Origin: Chitinophaga ginsengisoli
Lineage (GTDB): Bacteria > Bacteroidota > Bacteroidia > Chitinophagales > Chitinophagaceae
Direction of reading: 5' to 3'
Length of the DNA: 64,000 bases
NCBI RefSeq assembly: GCF_003014595.1
Contig: NZ_PYGK01000005.1
Location: 248,001-312,000 of the forward strand
The position numbers were made by a program, and so were the translations under genes. The first letter of the stretch is position 1; each line of letters starts with the position of its first letter. Positions 52,583 to 62,428 of the stretch are shown here, piece after piece. The notes below the pieces were generated by a model. The model was not told where the DNA came from and ran no database searches. It saw only the letters and a program-made list of their open reading frames with translations.

Positions 52583-54067
52583 TTATTTCTTCAGCGCCAA
52601 TACTGCGTTTGACCAGGTTCTTACCTGCTCCAGGAGCGTAGGATTTTCAGCCAGTTTTTGTCCGTAAGATGGGATCATCTGTCTCAGCTTGTTCTGCCAT
52701 GCTGGTGTTGCCAGCATTTTAGGGAAGCAGCGTTCCAGTAATTCCAGCATAATGGACACTGCAGTGGAAGCTCCCGGAGAAGCGCCCAGCAGGGCCGCAA
52801 TAGAACCGTCTGAAGCACTTACTACCTCCGTACCGAATTCCAGGATACCCCCATGCGTAGGGTCTTTTTTGATCACCTGTACACGTTGGCCTGCTACTTC
52901 CAGTTCCCAGTCTTCTATCTTTGCTTCCGGCAGGAATGCCTGTAAGGCTTCCAGTCTTTCTTCGGGCGACTGACGTACCTGGTCGATCAGATATTTGGTG
53001 AGCGGAAGGTTGTCGAGACCAGCAGCGATCATCGGACGGATATTATTGAATTTGATAGACCTTGGCAGATCGAGCCAGGAACCATTTTTCAGGAACTTGG
53101 TGGAGAAGCCGGCATAAGGTCCGAACAGGAGGGCCTTTTGGCCATCTATCATACGTGTATCCAGGTGAGGCACAGACATTGGAGGTGCACCTACAGATGC
53201 TTTACCGTATACTTTCGCGGCATGTTTTTCAATAACAGCCGGGTTTTTACAGATCAGCCACTGGCCGCTTACAGGGAAGCCGCCGAAGCCTTTACCTTCA
53301 GGAATGTCTGATTTCTCCAACAGTGGCAGAGAACCACCACCAGCGCCTATGAATACAAATCTTGTATGTAGTTTCCTTCTCTTGCCTGTTTCCAGGTTTT
53401 TCACCTTCAGGTACCACCTGCCATCTTCCTCTCTTGCGATGTCGCGTACTTCATGTTTCAGGTGTACATGTACACCTTCCTGTTGCTGCAGGTAGTTGAT
53501 GAGCGCACGGGTAAGGGCGCCGAAGTTGATGTCAGTACCAGCTTCCATACGGGTAGCCGCTACTTTTTCAGAATCGTCTCTTCCTTCCATTACCAATGGG
53601 ATCCATTGTTTCAGGACGGCAGGATCTTCTGAATACTCCATGCCTTTGAATAAATTATTGGCTTCCAGCAATTGCTGGCGTTTCTTCAGATATTGAACGT
53701 TGTTTTCACCCCATACAAAGCTCATGTGAGGAATGCTTTGTATAAATGTCTCCGGGGATTTTATGCATCCTTCCTGTACGAGGAAAGACCAGAATTCCTT
53801 GGATACCTCAAAGGATTCGGCAATCTTGATAGCTTTACCAATCTCGATATTACCATTCTTTTCGGGGGTGTAGTTGAGTTCGCAGAAGGCAGAATGCCCT
53901 GTACCTGCGTTATTCCATGCATCCGAACTTTCTCCTGCAATGATATCCAGTCTTTCGAATATCTCAATGGTTAGTTCCGGTTGTAATTCTTTCAACAATA
54001 CACCAAGCGTTGCACTCATTATGCCCGCACCGATTAAGACGATGTCAGGCGCCGATTTAGGAGACAT
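52583..54067 (-). CDS. mqo: Malate:quinone oxidoreductase
   Basis: A 494-residue FAD enzyme. It starts 'DIVLIGAGIMSATLGVLLKE' (FAD loop), has 'ESSDAWNNAGTGHSAFCELN' near 46-65 and 'GRDDSEKVAATRMEAGTDIN' near 160, and 'FVFIGAGGGSLPLLEKSDIP' near 245. The C-terminal part has 'GSIAALLGASPGASTAVSIM' near 430. It oxidises malate to oxaloacetate and reduces quinone at the cytoplasmic membrane. The length is normal. It is a single-gene unit preceded by a TAnnTTTG box and ended by the shared terminator. It is convergent to the polysaccharide locus. Confidence 0.96.
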   Translation of the reverse strand: MSPKSAPDIVLIGAGIMSATLGVLLKELQPELTIEIFERLDIIAGESSDAWNNAGTGHSAFCELNYTPEKNGNIEIGKAIKIAESFEVSKEFWSFLVQEGCIKSPETFIQSIPHMSFVWGENNVQYLKKRQQLLEANNLFKGMEYSEDPAVLKQWIPLVMEGRDDSEKVAATRMEAGTDINFGALTRALINYLQQQEGVHVHLKHEVRDIAREEDGRWYLKVKNLETGKRRKLHTRFVFIGAGGGSLPLLEKSDIPEGKGFGGFPVSGQWLICKNPAVIEKHAAKVYGKASVGAPPMSVPHLDTRMIDGQKALLFGPYAGFSTKFLKNGSWLDLPRSIKFNNIRPMIAAGLDNLPLTKYLIDQVRQSPEERLEALQAFLPEAKIEDWELEVAGQRVQVIKKDPTHGGILEFGTEVVSASDGSIAALLGASPGASTAVSIMLELLERCFPKMLATPAWQNKLRQMIPSYGQKLAENPTLLEQVRTWSNAVLALKK

Positions 54068-54094
54068 ATTAAATTATTTACGCGATTTGCGCTG

Positions 54095-54102
54095 CAAAAA
54101 TA
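54095..54102 (-). promoter_or_regulatory. -7 promoter box of mqo
   Basis: On the minus strand this reads TATTTTTG, matching TAnnTTTG, 28 bases before the mqo start. The upstream 100 bases to the rubredoxin gene stop are AT-rich. Confidence 0.5.
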
Positions 54103-54225
54103 ATACGAAAAACTATAGTTCTATAACGTTTTAGTGTTCGTATTACACCTTTTTGCGATAAAATATAGCCATTTTTCACTGTAACTACCTGCTGTAGTGC
54201 ATATGCGAATAATGCAAATATATTG

Positions 54226-55707
54226 TTAATCCTGCGTACCGGCCAGCCATCCCAGGGATGCGGCCGTGACAGGGGTGAAGTCTGTTAATGAAGCTTCGCA
54301 GAGTGAGCAACAGTACTGTTCCGGCAGCTCATGAAAAGAAGTGCCGGGTGTAACGCCCTGGCTGGGGTCCCCAATAGATTCGTCATAAACGGTCAGGCAG
54401 TGTGTACATTGATACACTTCTTTTTCCGGTTGGGTACTGCTGATAAGTGTCTGCTGACCAGCTACATAATTCAGCAGGGGATCGGTAAGAGCATTGTTCT
54501 CATAAAATTCCCGGCAAAGGGACGTAATATAAGGGCCCAGGTGCTCTTTGGCCACTCCTGTCCTGTAGGGTAGTAAAGTGCCTGAATTCGGGTTAAAATC
54601 CTGCGTATAAAGAATGTCAAAGCGCTGATGACCTTTCAGGCGGCTTTTGGTTTTGCTCTCCTGTTTGTTGATCACAATAGAGCCGAAGCAGTTATTCCCC
54701 GGATTGATCCGGATGCTGAAACATAGTCCGTAAGTTCTGACATCAGCATTGTCAAAATGCCGTATAATATGCCTTTTGATGATCAGGGCATCCTCACTGT
54801 TATCTTCCACATGCCAGTTCAGCTCATTGGCCGCATGCCTTACGTTAATCCCGTATTTACCGAGGATATAATCCCACAGCCTTCTATGCTCGGGGGCTAT
54901 ATTCCTGATGATGAGGGATTTCCACGAAGTGGCATATAACTGACCTGTGCGCGTTTCCAGGCAGATCTTACAGACGTTCTGCAGGAATTCCAGCGGAAAC
55001 TCTTCGTCCCGGCGATAAATACCCAGCCAGTAATGATTCTCATGCCGGTTGAAACCTTCATAATAAGGCAGGTGGAAGGGAGGCAACTCCAACTCGGTTG
55101 TTACCGGCCGGCCGGCATATTCCAGTTTGCTCTTCACAAGCGCGTATAACTCGTCATTACTGATAGTCGGGCGCTGATATACGATAGACTCAATGCATTG
55201 ACTTAACTGTCCGATATTGTTCGTATAGACCAGCTCAGGCCAGGCAAAGAGGCGGCTACTTTTCGGGAAGCGGATGAACAGGTGCCAGTAATGCGCTGCG
55301 CCTGCCGCAATCCAGTTGATATGTCCTGAGAAGAAAGGAGTGAAGGTCTGTTTACTATCACAGATATTCACTTTCAGGGTAGGTATATAATCAAATAATG
55401 CAAATACGTCTTTATAGAAACCTTCACTTAACCAGCTGTCACTAATGAAAATACCAGCTGCCGGATAAGAGCTGGTAATATTGGGTGCAGTTCCGTAAGC
55501 ATGGAACACGATCTGCTGGCGGGCACAATCTTCTTCAAATTGTTTCCGGTATTTACCGGGCACCTCAATCAGCAGCTGTTGCCTGAGACCGAATTTTACC
55601 TGGGTTACCCTGGCTGCTGCCGCAATATCCAGAATAGTCAGCAGTTGTCCGGGAGAGACGATCCCTCCCGTAAAATTGATGCTCACTGTCTGTGTATGTC
55701 TGATCAT
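54226..55707 (-). CDS. Nitrite/sulfite-reductase-like protein with C-terminal rubredoxin domain
   Basis: A 493-residue protein that closes the nitrate operon. Residues about 1-400 resemble the ferredoxin-like and siroheme halves of nitrite reductase: 'FTGGIVSPGQLLTILDIAAA' parallels 'PGGEITPARLLVIAQVALKY' of NirB (62429). The siroheme C-x5-C and C-x3-C pairs are absent; only an isolated Cys in 'KVNICDSKQ' is seen. The C-terminal domain (about 430-480) is a rubredoxin: Cys434-x2-Cys437 and Cys467-x2-Cys470, with 'GDPSQGVTPGTSFHELP' between. It is likely an electron-transfer protein for the nitrate reductase encoded next to it (one base between the genes), but this is inferred. Confidence 0.75.
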   Translation of the reverse strand: MIRHTQTVSINFTGGIVSPGQLLTILDIAAAARVTQVKFGLRQQLLIEVPGKYRKQFEEDCARQQIVFHAYGTAPNITSSYPAAGIFISDSWLSEGFYKDVFALFDYIPTLKVNICDSKQTFTPFFSGHINWIAAGAAHYWHLFIRFPKSSRLFAWPELVYTNNIGQLSQCIESIVYQRPTISNDELYALVKSKLEYAGRPVTTELELPPFHLPYYEGFNRHENHYWLGIYRRDEEFPLEFLQNVCKICLETRTGQLYATSWKSLIIRNIAPEHRRLWDYILGKYGINVRHAANELNWHVEDNSEDALIIKRHIIRHFDNADVRTYGLCFSIRINPGNNCFGSIVINKQESKTKSRLKGHQRFDILYTQDFNPNSGTLLPYRTGVAKEHLGPYITSLCREFYENNALTDPLLNYVAGQQTLISSTQPEKEVYQCTHCLTVYDESIGDPSQGVTPGTSFHELPEQYCCSLCEASLTDFTPVTAASLGWLAGTQD

Positions 55708-55708
55708 A

Positions 55709-58700
55709 TTAAACTGCTTGCATGATAAATACTGCTTCTTCCTTTTTACCGGAAGGCAGTTCCTTCTCCAATATTGCTTTGATCTCCGGGCGGCAACTGC
55801 CGCATCCCATTCCTGCGCCAGACGCCTGGCATAGGCTGTCCAGCGTATGGGCGCCTTCTTTTATTTTCTCACAGATATTGCCTTCTCCCACACCTCCGCA
55901 ACTACATACCAATTTACCGATCACCGGGGTGGCTTTCTTGCCTGAGCGCAATAGTTCCAGCCGTTTTTCAGATAACTCAATTTTATTGGAGATCAGGTCC
56001 CTGAATTCCAGGAACTCTGATTTGTCGCCGATCAGGATAGCGCCTACCAGCCGATCGTTATGGATGACACATTTCTTGTAATACCGCTTTGACTTATCAA
56101 TGAACACTACTTCTTCATACGCAGGATCATCAGGTGTTTCTATTGTACCCAGCGAGCATAGATCAGTGCCATGCATCTTCAGGATGTTCATAAACAATGA
56201 TCCTTCGTAATAACCTGCCAGATCGCCCGCCATATAGCGGGCCACCACAGCGGCCTGTTGTTCTGCTGCGGCTGTAATACCATACAGCGTACCGTTGAAC
56301 TCTGCAATCTCTCCGATAGCAAAGATGCTGGGATCACTGGTTTGCAGGTATTCATTTACGACCACGCCTCTTTTGCAAAGCAGATGAGAAGCGCGGGCCA
56401 GTTCGATATTAGGCACGGTTCCTATCGACATCACAACGGCCTGACAAGACACATGTCTTCCGCTCTTCAGCCTTATGCCATCAAGTTTGTTCAGGCCAGT
56501 GAATCTTTCTATCTCATCATTGTACAGGATCTCAATGCCACGGTCGGTCAGTTCTTCATACAACAGCTGGCTGCCCAGGGCATCCAGCTGTCGGTCCATC
56601 AGTTTAGACGTACGTTGTATAACTGCCACGTCTATATCCATCTCTCTTAGTGAAGCAGCTAATTCAATACCCAGCAGCCCGCCACCAACGATCATCACTT
56701 TTCCTGCTGCCGGATCAATATGCCGGACGAATGCATCTGCATCCCGCCGGTTACGCATGGTAAAGATACCATCCAGCGAAGGCGTATCCCTGAGGGTGGC
56801 CGCACGGCTACCCATGGCCATTATGAGTACATCATATGCGTGTATATTGCCATTGCTGTCTGTTACCGTTTTCTGCTCACGATCTATCTCATTAATACTA
56901 ACGCCTCTGTGCAGGGTAATATCCAGCAGATTTTCTTCTTCGTCTGTCATCTTCACCAGCTGCGCCCATTGCTGGGTACCGCTGATGTAATCGGGTAACA
57001 TCACCCGGTTATAAAAAGGCTGATCTTCTTTACTGAATACCGTGATGGTATCAGTGGTGTTTATATCACGGTAAGCCTTTACAAAGCCACAGGCACCTGC
57101 TCCTGCGCCAATAATAACGATCTTCTGTGCTGGCTTCTCGTACAGTTTTACCTGCACGGCAGTGTACTTCAGATCCGGTTGTTTAGAGATCTTGTCCACC
57201 AGCCGGTTGGTAAGATTGTTAGCCCGGTTCAGGTCATTGTCAAGTATTTTACCCCAGTGCATGGGGAGGAAAACCACCCCTTTTTTGATGGATTTGCTTA
57301 ATTGTGCTTTTACACGCACAACACCATTTTCACTGGAGATCTCCACAATATCTCCTTCCCGGATAGCTCTGTCTATAGCATCCTCCGGATGGATCTCCAG
57401 CAGTGGTGATGGAATATGTTGTTTCAGTTTGCTGACTTTACCGGTCTTGCTCATCGTATGCCACTGGTCGCGGATACGGCCTGTAGTGAGGATGAGTGGC
57501 CACTGCGGATCAGGTGGCGCTGACCGGTTATCATCAGGAAAAGAATGAATAATTGCTTTGGTGGATGCAGTATAAAATTTATGATCAGTAAATAGTCTTG
57601 GTGTACCATGATCTGTTGCACCGGCAGGATAAGGCCATTGCAAGGATCTCTTTTCTTTCAGCAACTCATAGTTCACACCACTGACATCGATATTGGTCCC
57701 TGTAGTGAGCCGGCAATGTTCCGCATAGATGGCAGCCGGGTTTTCATAATCAAACCCATGGTAGCCCATTTTCTTTGCAAAGCGGCAGATGATCTCTGCA
57801 TCTGGTAATGCTTCTCCTGGTGCATCATTTACCTTTTGCAGATAGGTGATACGCCTTTCTGCATTGGTCATGGTACCTTCTTTTTCTGTCCATGCCGCGG
57901 CAGGAAGCACTACATCTGCATAACGTAATGTTTCCGGTTTGGAAGAGATCTCCTGTACTACTACAAACTTCGCCTTCTGTAAAGCCGCTTCCGCCATACG
58001 TGCGTCAGGTAGGCTTACCAGCGGATTGGTACACATGATCCAGATCGCCTTCAGCCGGCCGTCATTCAATGCTTCGAACATTTCGGTAGCGGTGAGTCCC
58101 GGTTTGTCGGAGATAGTTGTACCACCCCAGAATTCCTGTACTTCTTTGCGGTGTGCTGGATTGTCAAGCACACGGTGTGCTGGTAGCATATTGGACAGAC
58201 CACCTACTTCACGGCCACCCATGGCATTGGGCTGTCCGGTCAGCGAGAATGGTCCGCAGCCAGGCTTTCCGATCTTCCCGGTGATGAGGTTGAGATTAAT
58301 AAGGCTCAGGTTTTTGTTGACGCCTACAGCACTCTGGTTCAGACCCATGGTCCACATGGTCATAAACCCCTTTGCCTTTCCGAGCATGGCAGCTGCTTCA
58401 TAGATCAGGTGTTCCGAAATACCGCATACCGCTGCTGCGCTGCTAATGCTGCGCTGCATGACAGTATCCCGGTATTTCGTAAAACCTTCCGTATGTTGCT
58501 GGATGAAGTTATGGTCGGTATGACCGGCTTCTATCAACAGCCTGCCGATAGCATGGTGTAACACGATATCGGTACCCGGCATCAATTGCAGGTGGATATC
58601 CGCTATCGCGCAACTTTGCGTTACACGCGGATCACTTACAATGATCTTCAGGTTAGGATTCTTCGCCTTTGCAGCTTCTATCCTGCGCCACAGTATCGGA

Positions 58701-59266
58701 TGACACCAGGCTGGATTAGCGCCGGCTACGAATATGCAATCTGTCTGTTCTATATCATCGTAATTTCCAGGCACGCTGTCTTCACCCAGAGACAGTTTAT
58801 AGGCAGCTACTGCGCTGCTCATACACAGGCGCGAGTTGGTGTCTATGTTGTTACTGCCAATGAATCCTTTGATCAGCTTATTCACCACATAATACTCTTC
58901 TGTCAGGCATTGACCGGAGGCATAGAAGGCTACTGACTCAGGGCCGTACTGCGCTATCATCTGTCTGAATACTGCAGCGGTACGCTCCAGTGCCTGATCC
59001 CAGGAAACGCGCTGCCTTGACATATGCCGGTGGTAGCGCATTTCCGGGTAATAGAGCCTGTCTGATGTGTCCATCACGGTGTAATGCAGGTTCATGCCTT
59101 TAGAGCAAAGCATGCCCTTGTTCACCGGATGGTCTTTGTCTCCTTCCACGCTGAGTTTTCCCTGCCTGTCCCTGTGTACAACAATACCGCAACCTACGCC
59201 GCAATAGCAGCAGGTGCTACGATAGCTGCCCGCAGGGAGTTTACTATGTTGATGATTGCCTGTCAT
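55709..59266 (-). CDS. nasA: Assimilatory nitrate reductase fused to a NirB-like FAD module and BFD domain
   Basis: An 1185-residue fusion. Residues about 15-690 are a molybdopterin oxidoreductase with a [4Fe-4S] motif (Cys19-x2-Cys22-x3-Cys26), 'MLCSKGMNLHYTV' near 53, 'SRLCMSSAVAAYK' near 145 and a molybdopterin-dinucleotide-binding domain near 590-690. From about 715 a pyridine nucleotide-disulfide oxidoreductase module begins ('VIIGAGAGACGFVKAY'), as in NirB. Residues 1119-1160 form a BFD [2Fe-2S] site (Cys1121-x-Cys1123 and Cys1155-x2-Cys1158). It reduces nitrate to nitrite in the cytoplasm, with the FAD part probably accepting electrons from NAD(P)H. Confidence 0.9.
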   Translation of the reverse strand: MTGNHQHSKLPAGSYRSTCCYCGVGCGIVVHRDRQGKLSVEGDKDHPVNKGMLCSKGMNLHYTVMDTSDRLYYPEMRYHRHMSRQRVSWDQALERTAAVFRQMIAQYGPESVAFYASGQCLTEEYYVVNKLIKGFIGSNNIDTNSRLCMSSAVAAYKLSLGEDSVPGNYDDIEQTDCIFVAGANPAWCHPILWRRIEAAKAKNPNLKIIVSDPRVTQSCAIADIHLQLMPGTDIVLHHAIGRLLIEAGHTDHNFIQQHTEGFTKYRDTVMQRSISSAAAVCGISEHLIYEAAAMLGKAKGFMTMWTMGLNQSAVGVNKNLSLINLNLITGKIGKPGCGPFSLTGQPNAMGGREVGGLSNMLPAHRVLDNPAHRKEVQEFWGGTTISDKPGLTATEMFEALNDGRLKAIWIMCTNPLVSLPDARMAEAALQKAKFVVVQEISSKPETLRYADVVLPAAAWTEKEGTMTNAERRITYLQKVNDAPGEALPDAEIICRFAKKMGYHGFDYENPAAIYAEHCRLTTGTNIDVSGVNYELLKEKRSLQWPYPAGATDHGTPRLFTDHKFYTASTKAIIHSFPDDNRSAPPDPQWPLILTTGRIRDQWHTMSKTGKVSKLKQHIPSPLLEIHPEDAIDRAIREGDIVEISSENGVVRVKAQLSKSIKKGVVFLPMHWGKILDNDLNRANNLTNRLVDKISKQPDLKYTAVQVKLYEKPAQKIVIIGAGAGACGFVKAYRDINTTDTITVFSKEDQPFYNRVMLPDYISGTQQWAQLVKMTDEEENLLDITLHRGVSINEIDREQKTVTDSNGNIHAYDVLIMAMGSRAATLRDTPSLDGIFTMRNRRDADAFVRHIDPAAGKVMIVGGGLLGIELAASLREMDIDVAVIQRTSKLMDRQLDALGSQLLYEELTDRGIEILYNDEIERFTGLNKLDGIRLKSGRHVSCQAVVMSIGTVPNIELARASHLLCKRGVVVNEYLQTSDPSIFAIGEIAEFNGTLYGITAAAEQQAAVVARYMAGDLAGYYEGSLFMNILKMHGTDLCSLGTIETPDDPAYEEVVFIDKSKRYYKKCVIHNDRLVGAILIGDKSEFLEFRDLISNKIELSEKRLELLRSGKKATPVIGKLVCSCGGVGEGNICEKIKEGAHTLDSLCQASGAGMGCGSCRPEIKAILEKELPSGKKEEAVFIMQAV

Positions 59267-59268
59267 TG

Positions 59269-60567
59269 TTATTCAGCAAATGCTACATTCCCGGCAGCGG
59301 CCGTTTCTGTAGCAGGTTTCTTAATGAATCTTGTGATCATTACTATAAACGATACCGCTATCACGATATAACCGATATAAGTGAATGCCTGCACATAAGT
59401 GATGCTTTCAGACTTGAAGAGGAAGCCAAACAGCATACCTCCCAGGTTACCACCGGCGCCTACTATACCACTTACCAGTCCCACATTTTTTTCATTGATA
59501 AAAGGTACAATACCATAAGTGGCGCCATTCGCCATTTTCAGGAATAGTGCGAAGCTGAGCATGGATATGATGGCCAGTGCCAGGGAACCTGCCTGTGCAA
59601 ACAGCAACAGTCCTATACCTTCCAGCAGTAATACAATTGCCAGTAGGATACCTTTCCCTCTCATGCCTGATTTAGCACCTACCTTATCTGATATGATACC
59701 GCCCATTGCTCTTGCAAAAATGTTCATGAAACCAAAGATGCCTGCCCAGAAACCTGCGCTGCTCTGCGATAAGTGAAAAGTATCTACGAAGTGCAGGGAT
59801 GCTACGTTATCAAATGTGATCTCCATACCAAAGCACATCCCGTAAGCCATTGTCAGTGCCCAGATGCGCCAGTCGCCCAGTATGGTCCAGTCGGTCTTTG
59901 ATTTCACAGCATTGCTGCGGTCGATCTCATCGAAATTACCAGCAGGAGTGTCCTGGGTAAAACGGTGGTACATCCATGCTACTATCAGCATCATGATGCC
60001 TGGTACGATCATCGCAAAACGCCATGCTTCATGTTTGGTATATCCGAAACCTACGATGGCAGCAAAGATGAGCGGCATTACCATGTTGGTCACACCACCA
60101 CCGAGGTTACCCCATCCGCCGGTAACGGCATTGGCAGTCCCTTTTATATTCGCTGCAAACATCATGGATGTATGGAACTGTGTGATAACGAAAGAAGCGC
60201 CTATCACACCGATAGCAAGGCGGAACAACAGGAACGTTGTATAATCATGCGCCAGTCCTACAAGGAATACCGGCAGGGAACCTGCGATCAACAGCCGTAT
60301 AGCTGTTTTGCGTGGGCCCCAGGTATCGCACAACTTACCGATGATCAGTCGTGCGATAATAGTACTGGATACGGAAGCAATAATGATATTACCTACCTGC
60401 GATTTCGTCAGCCCGAGGTCTTCCCTGATGGTGGGCATCAGCGGCGCGAGGCCAAACCAGCCAAAGAAGCAGACAAAGAACATCAGCCAGGTGGTGTGAA
60501 AGGTGCGCATCTGCACCGAGTTCAGTGAAAAGAGAGGCAGTTTATTAAGCGGTTGTTGCGTATTCAT
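59269..60567 (-). CDS. NarK/NasA-type nitrate/nitrite MFS transporter
   Basis: A 432-residue MFS protein with twelve membrane segments. Both nitrate signatures are present: 'GGWGNLGGGVTNMVMPLIFA' near 149 and 'GAGGNLGGMLFGFLF' near 375. The N-terminus 'TTWLMFFVCFFGWFGLAPLM' is typical of NarK, and 'RLIIGKLCDTWGPRK' is the MFS loop motif. It imports nitrate (or exchanges nitrate and nitrite) at the inner membrane. It starts 30 bases after the porin gene and ends two bases before the nitrate reductase start, so it is within the operon. Confidence 0.93.
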   Translation of the reverse strand: MNTQQPLNKLPLFSLNSVQMRTFHTTWLMFFVCFFGWFGLAPLMPTIREDLGLTKSQVGNIIIASVSSTIIARLIIGKLCDTWGPRKTAIRLLIAGSLPVFLVGLAHDYTTFLLFRLAIGVIGASFVITQFHTSMMFAANIKGTANAVTGGWGNLGGGVTNMVMPLIFAAIVGFGYTKHEAWRFAMIVPGIMMLIVAWMYHRFTQDTPAGNFDEIDRSNAVKSKTDWTILGDWRIWALTMAYGMCFGMEITFDNVASLHFVDTFHLSQSSAGFWAGIFGFMNIFARAMGGIISDKVGAKSGMRGKGILLAIVLLLEGIGLLLFAQAGSLALAIISMLSFALFLKMANGATYGIVPFINEKNVGLVSGIVGAGGNLGGMLFGFLFKSESITYVQAFTYIGYIVIAVSFIVMITRFIKKPATETAAAGNVAFAE

Positions 60568-60597
60568 GTTGAAAAAGATCTGGTTGAATAATGTTGT

Positions 60598-61953
60598 TTA
60601 CTTGTTAAAAATCATCTCTGGTCTGATATTGATCGACACATATGCCCAGTTGCTGTTGCTTTGTGCATTGGAGATATTCTTAACTGTGGATGACGTCAAT
60701 GAAGCAGTATTCCAGAAATGGCTGTACCCTGCTTCAAAAGATATCACCTTTGTCAGCGCATACATTGCCACAAGATCAGCTTCGGTGCCGAATTTCCGGC
60801 TGAGTGAAGCGCCATTCACCACTACATCGCTTGCACTGTAAAACTCATGTACATCTCCCGTCATCTGAAACTTTGATCCCGCTTTATATTTTGTCTTCAG
60901 GTAGTAATCCTGCAAGCCTCTGTTACCGAAGCCGCTGGCTACATAGAAGTAATCCATATATCCCCAGAATTTATGTGGTGTGCCATACAGCGGATCGAAT
61001 GCATGGCTTTTGCCTGCTGCATTGACGCCACCGGTGGTATAGTCAGCACCCAGACCTGCGCTGAAGGACTTGCACAGCTGGTATTGAAAAGCGGCAGACA
61101 ATAATCCGGCGCTGAGCTCCTGTGCATTGGCGTTCGTTCCGAACTGGTAATATCCTGCAGCAGTCAGCGTCAGCTTATTGAACGTGTTGTTAAAATATAG
61201 TCCGGTTGTCATGCGGGTATGTACGCCTTTGTCCCACAGCTTAACGCCTGTGCTGTCCGGATGGAATTTGGAGAACTGGTCTGCCAGGAACAGGAAAGAG
61301 ATACTTCCTGCGGATAGTTTCCTTGCGCCATACAGATACTCCAGGCTTTTGTACATAGTACCACCATTTGTTGTGGCGGCATAATTCCCCGGGGGAGTGG
61401 GATTATAAACTGTACCGGCTGCATTTTCTTTATTCTGATTGAATGCAGCGCCCAGGTGTAAAGTATACGGCCCTGTTTCATACTTCAGTACCGCTGCATC
61501 GTGGCGGCGGCCTTGTTGCGCCCAGTCCAGGTTTCCCAGCAGGCGGTGATCGTCATAAATAATTTCCTGTCGACCGATCTTGAGGCTTAGGTGCTTGTTC
61601 TTTACTACTGTGTCCAGCAGCATAATTTCGGCCCAGGCTTCGTGCAACATCAGTCCATTGTTCTCCTGTGTAGTGGTCTTGTTAATGGTGGATGCGTCCT
61701 GTCCCCATATGCGGACATCCTGTACTGTCAATCCCAGTTTAAAACGGTAGCCGCTAAAGCCTGCAAAGAGGCGGCTGCGCTGGGAGGTAAAAAAGGCAGG
61801 GGAGGAGCCTTGCGGCAGTGGGGCCCCCTGGCCGTCCTTTAATTCTGTGCGTGTCCTGAGTTGAGCGCCCAGTGTAAATTGTGCCTGCGCTGACGTGCGC
61901 AAAAAAAACATACAGAGCAGGTAAAAGAAACCCGCTGAGAACAATTGTTTCAT
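60598..61953 (-). CDS. Outer-membrane beta-barrel porin (alginate-export-like)
   Basis: A 451-residue protein with a signal peptide ('FFYLLCMFFLRTSAQAQF'), followed by alternating hydrophobic and polar beta strands to an aromatic-rich end. It has 'SRLFAGFSGYRFKLGLTVQD' near 55, 'LKIGRQEIIYDDHRLLGNLD' near 125 and 'GYSHFWNTASL' near 410, the pattern of alginate-export-family barrels, and ends with 'WAYVSINIRPEMIFNK'. Its place in the nitrate operon suggests that it lets nitrate, or another small anion, cross the outer membrane; this is inferred from context. Confidence 0.82.
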   Translation of the reverse strand: MKQLFSAGFFYLLCMFFLRTSAQAQFTLGAQLRTRTELKDGQGAPLPQGSSPAFFTSQRSRLFAGFSGYRFKLGLTVQDVRIWGQDASTINKTTTQENNGLMLHEAWAEIMLLDTVVKNKHLSLKIGRQEIIYDDHRLLGNLDWAQQGRRHDAAVLKYETGPYTLHLGAAFNQNKENAAGTVYNPTPPGNYAATTNGGTMYKSLEYLYGARKLSAGSISFLFLADQFSKFHPDSTGVKLWDKGVHTRMTTGLYFNNTFNKLTLTAAGYYQFGTNANAQELSAGLLSAAFQYQLCKSFSAGLGADYTTGGVNAAGKSHAFDPLYGTPHKFWGYMDYFYVASGFGNRGLQDYYLKTKYKAGSKFQMTGDVHEFYSASDVVVNGASLSRKFGTEADLVAMYALTKVISFEAGYSHFWNTASLTSSTVKNISNAQSNSNWAYVSINIRPEMIFNK

Positions 61954-62008
61954 GCATTCTGGTTGATAATGTGAGCAATAAGAGTATTCCCGCTCTCTGC
62001 TGCTGTTA

Positions 62009-62383
62009 TTATGCTTCCTGCATGATCCCTATGTACACCTTGTCGTTCTCAACTTTGACAGGGTACGTGGTGAGGGAACATTCTGTCTCGTCTGACAGGC
62101 AACGGCCATCTTCGAGGGAGAATGTTTTTTTATGGAACGGACAGGCTACTTTCGGTTCGCCGTCATGTGTGCCTGTCATGCCGCGGCTGAGGGCCATCTG
62201 CTGACGGTGAGGGCACATGTTCTGGGTAGCGTACCAGGCATCGCGCCTCGCGAAACGGAACAATGCAATTTGTACATCATCATACTTTACGCATACTCCT
62301 CCGTTAGGCGGAACGTCTATTACGTTACAGGCATAGAACCATTCTACGGTTGTTTGTGTGTTTGTACTAATGGCTGTCGACAT
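62009..62383 (-). CDS. nirD: Nitrite reductase small subunit NirD (Rieske-type)
   Basis: A 124-residue Rieske-type protein. The cluster ligands are visible: Cys-x-His in 'NMCPHRQQMALSRGM' (near residue 68) and Cys-x2-His in 'VACPFHKKTFSLEDGRCL' near 87. The NirD-type end is 'VKVENDKVYIGI'. Length and motifs match the small subunit of NADH-dependent nitrite reductase. It starts 45 bases after the nirB stop codon and precedes the porin gene by 55 bases, in the same transcription direction. It works with NirB in reducing nitrite to ammonium in the cytoplasm. Confidence 0.94.
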   Translation of the reverse strand: MSTAISTNTQTTVEWFYACNVIDVPPNGGVCVKYDDVQIALFRFARRDAWYATQNMCPHRQQMALSRGMTGTHDGEPKVACPFHKKTFSLEDGRCLSDETECSLTTYPVKVENDKVYIGIMQEA

Positions 62384-62428
62384 AAGTTATCTGTTTATTG
62401 ATGAATGTCTTTTAATGGGATCTCTTGC

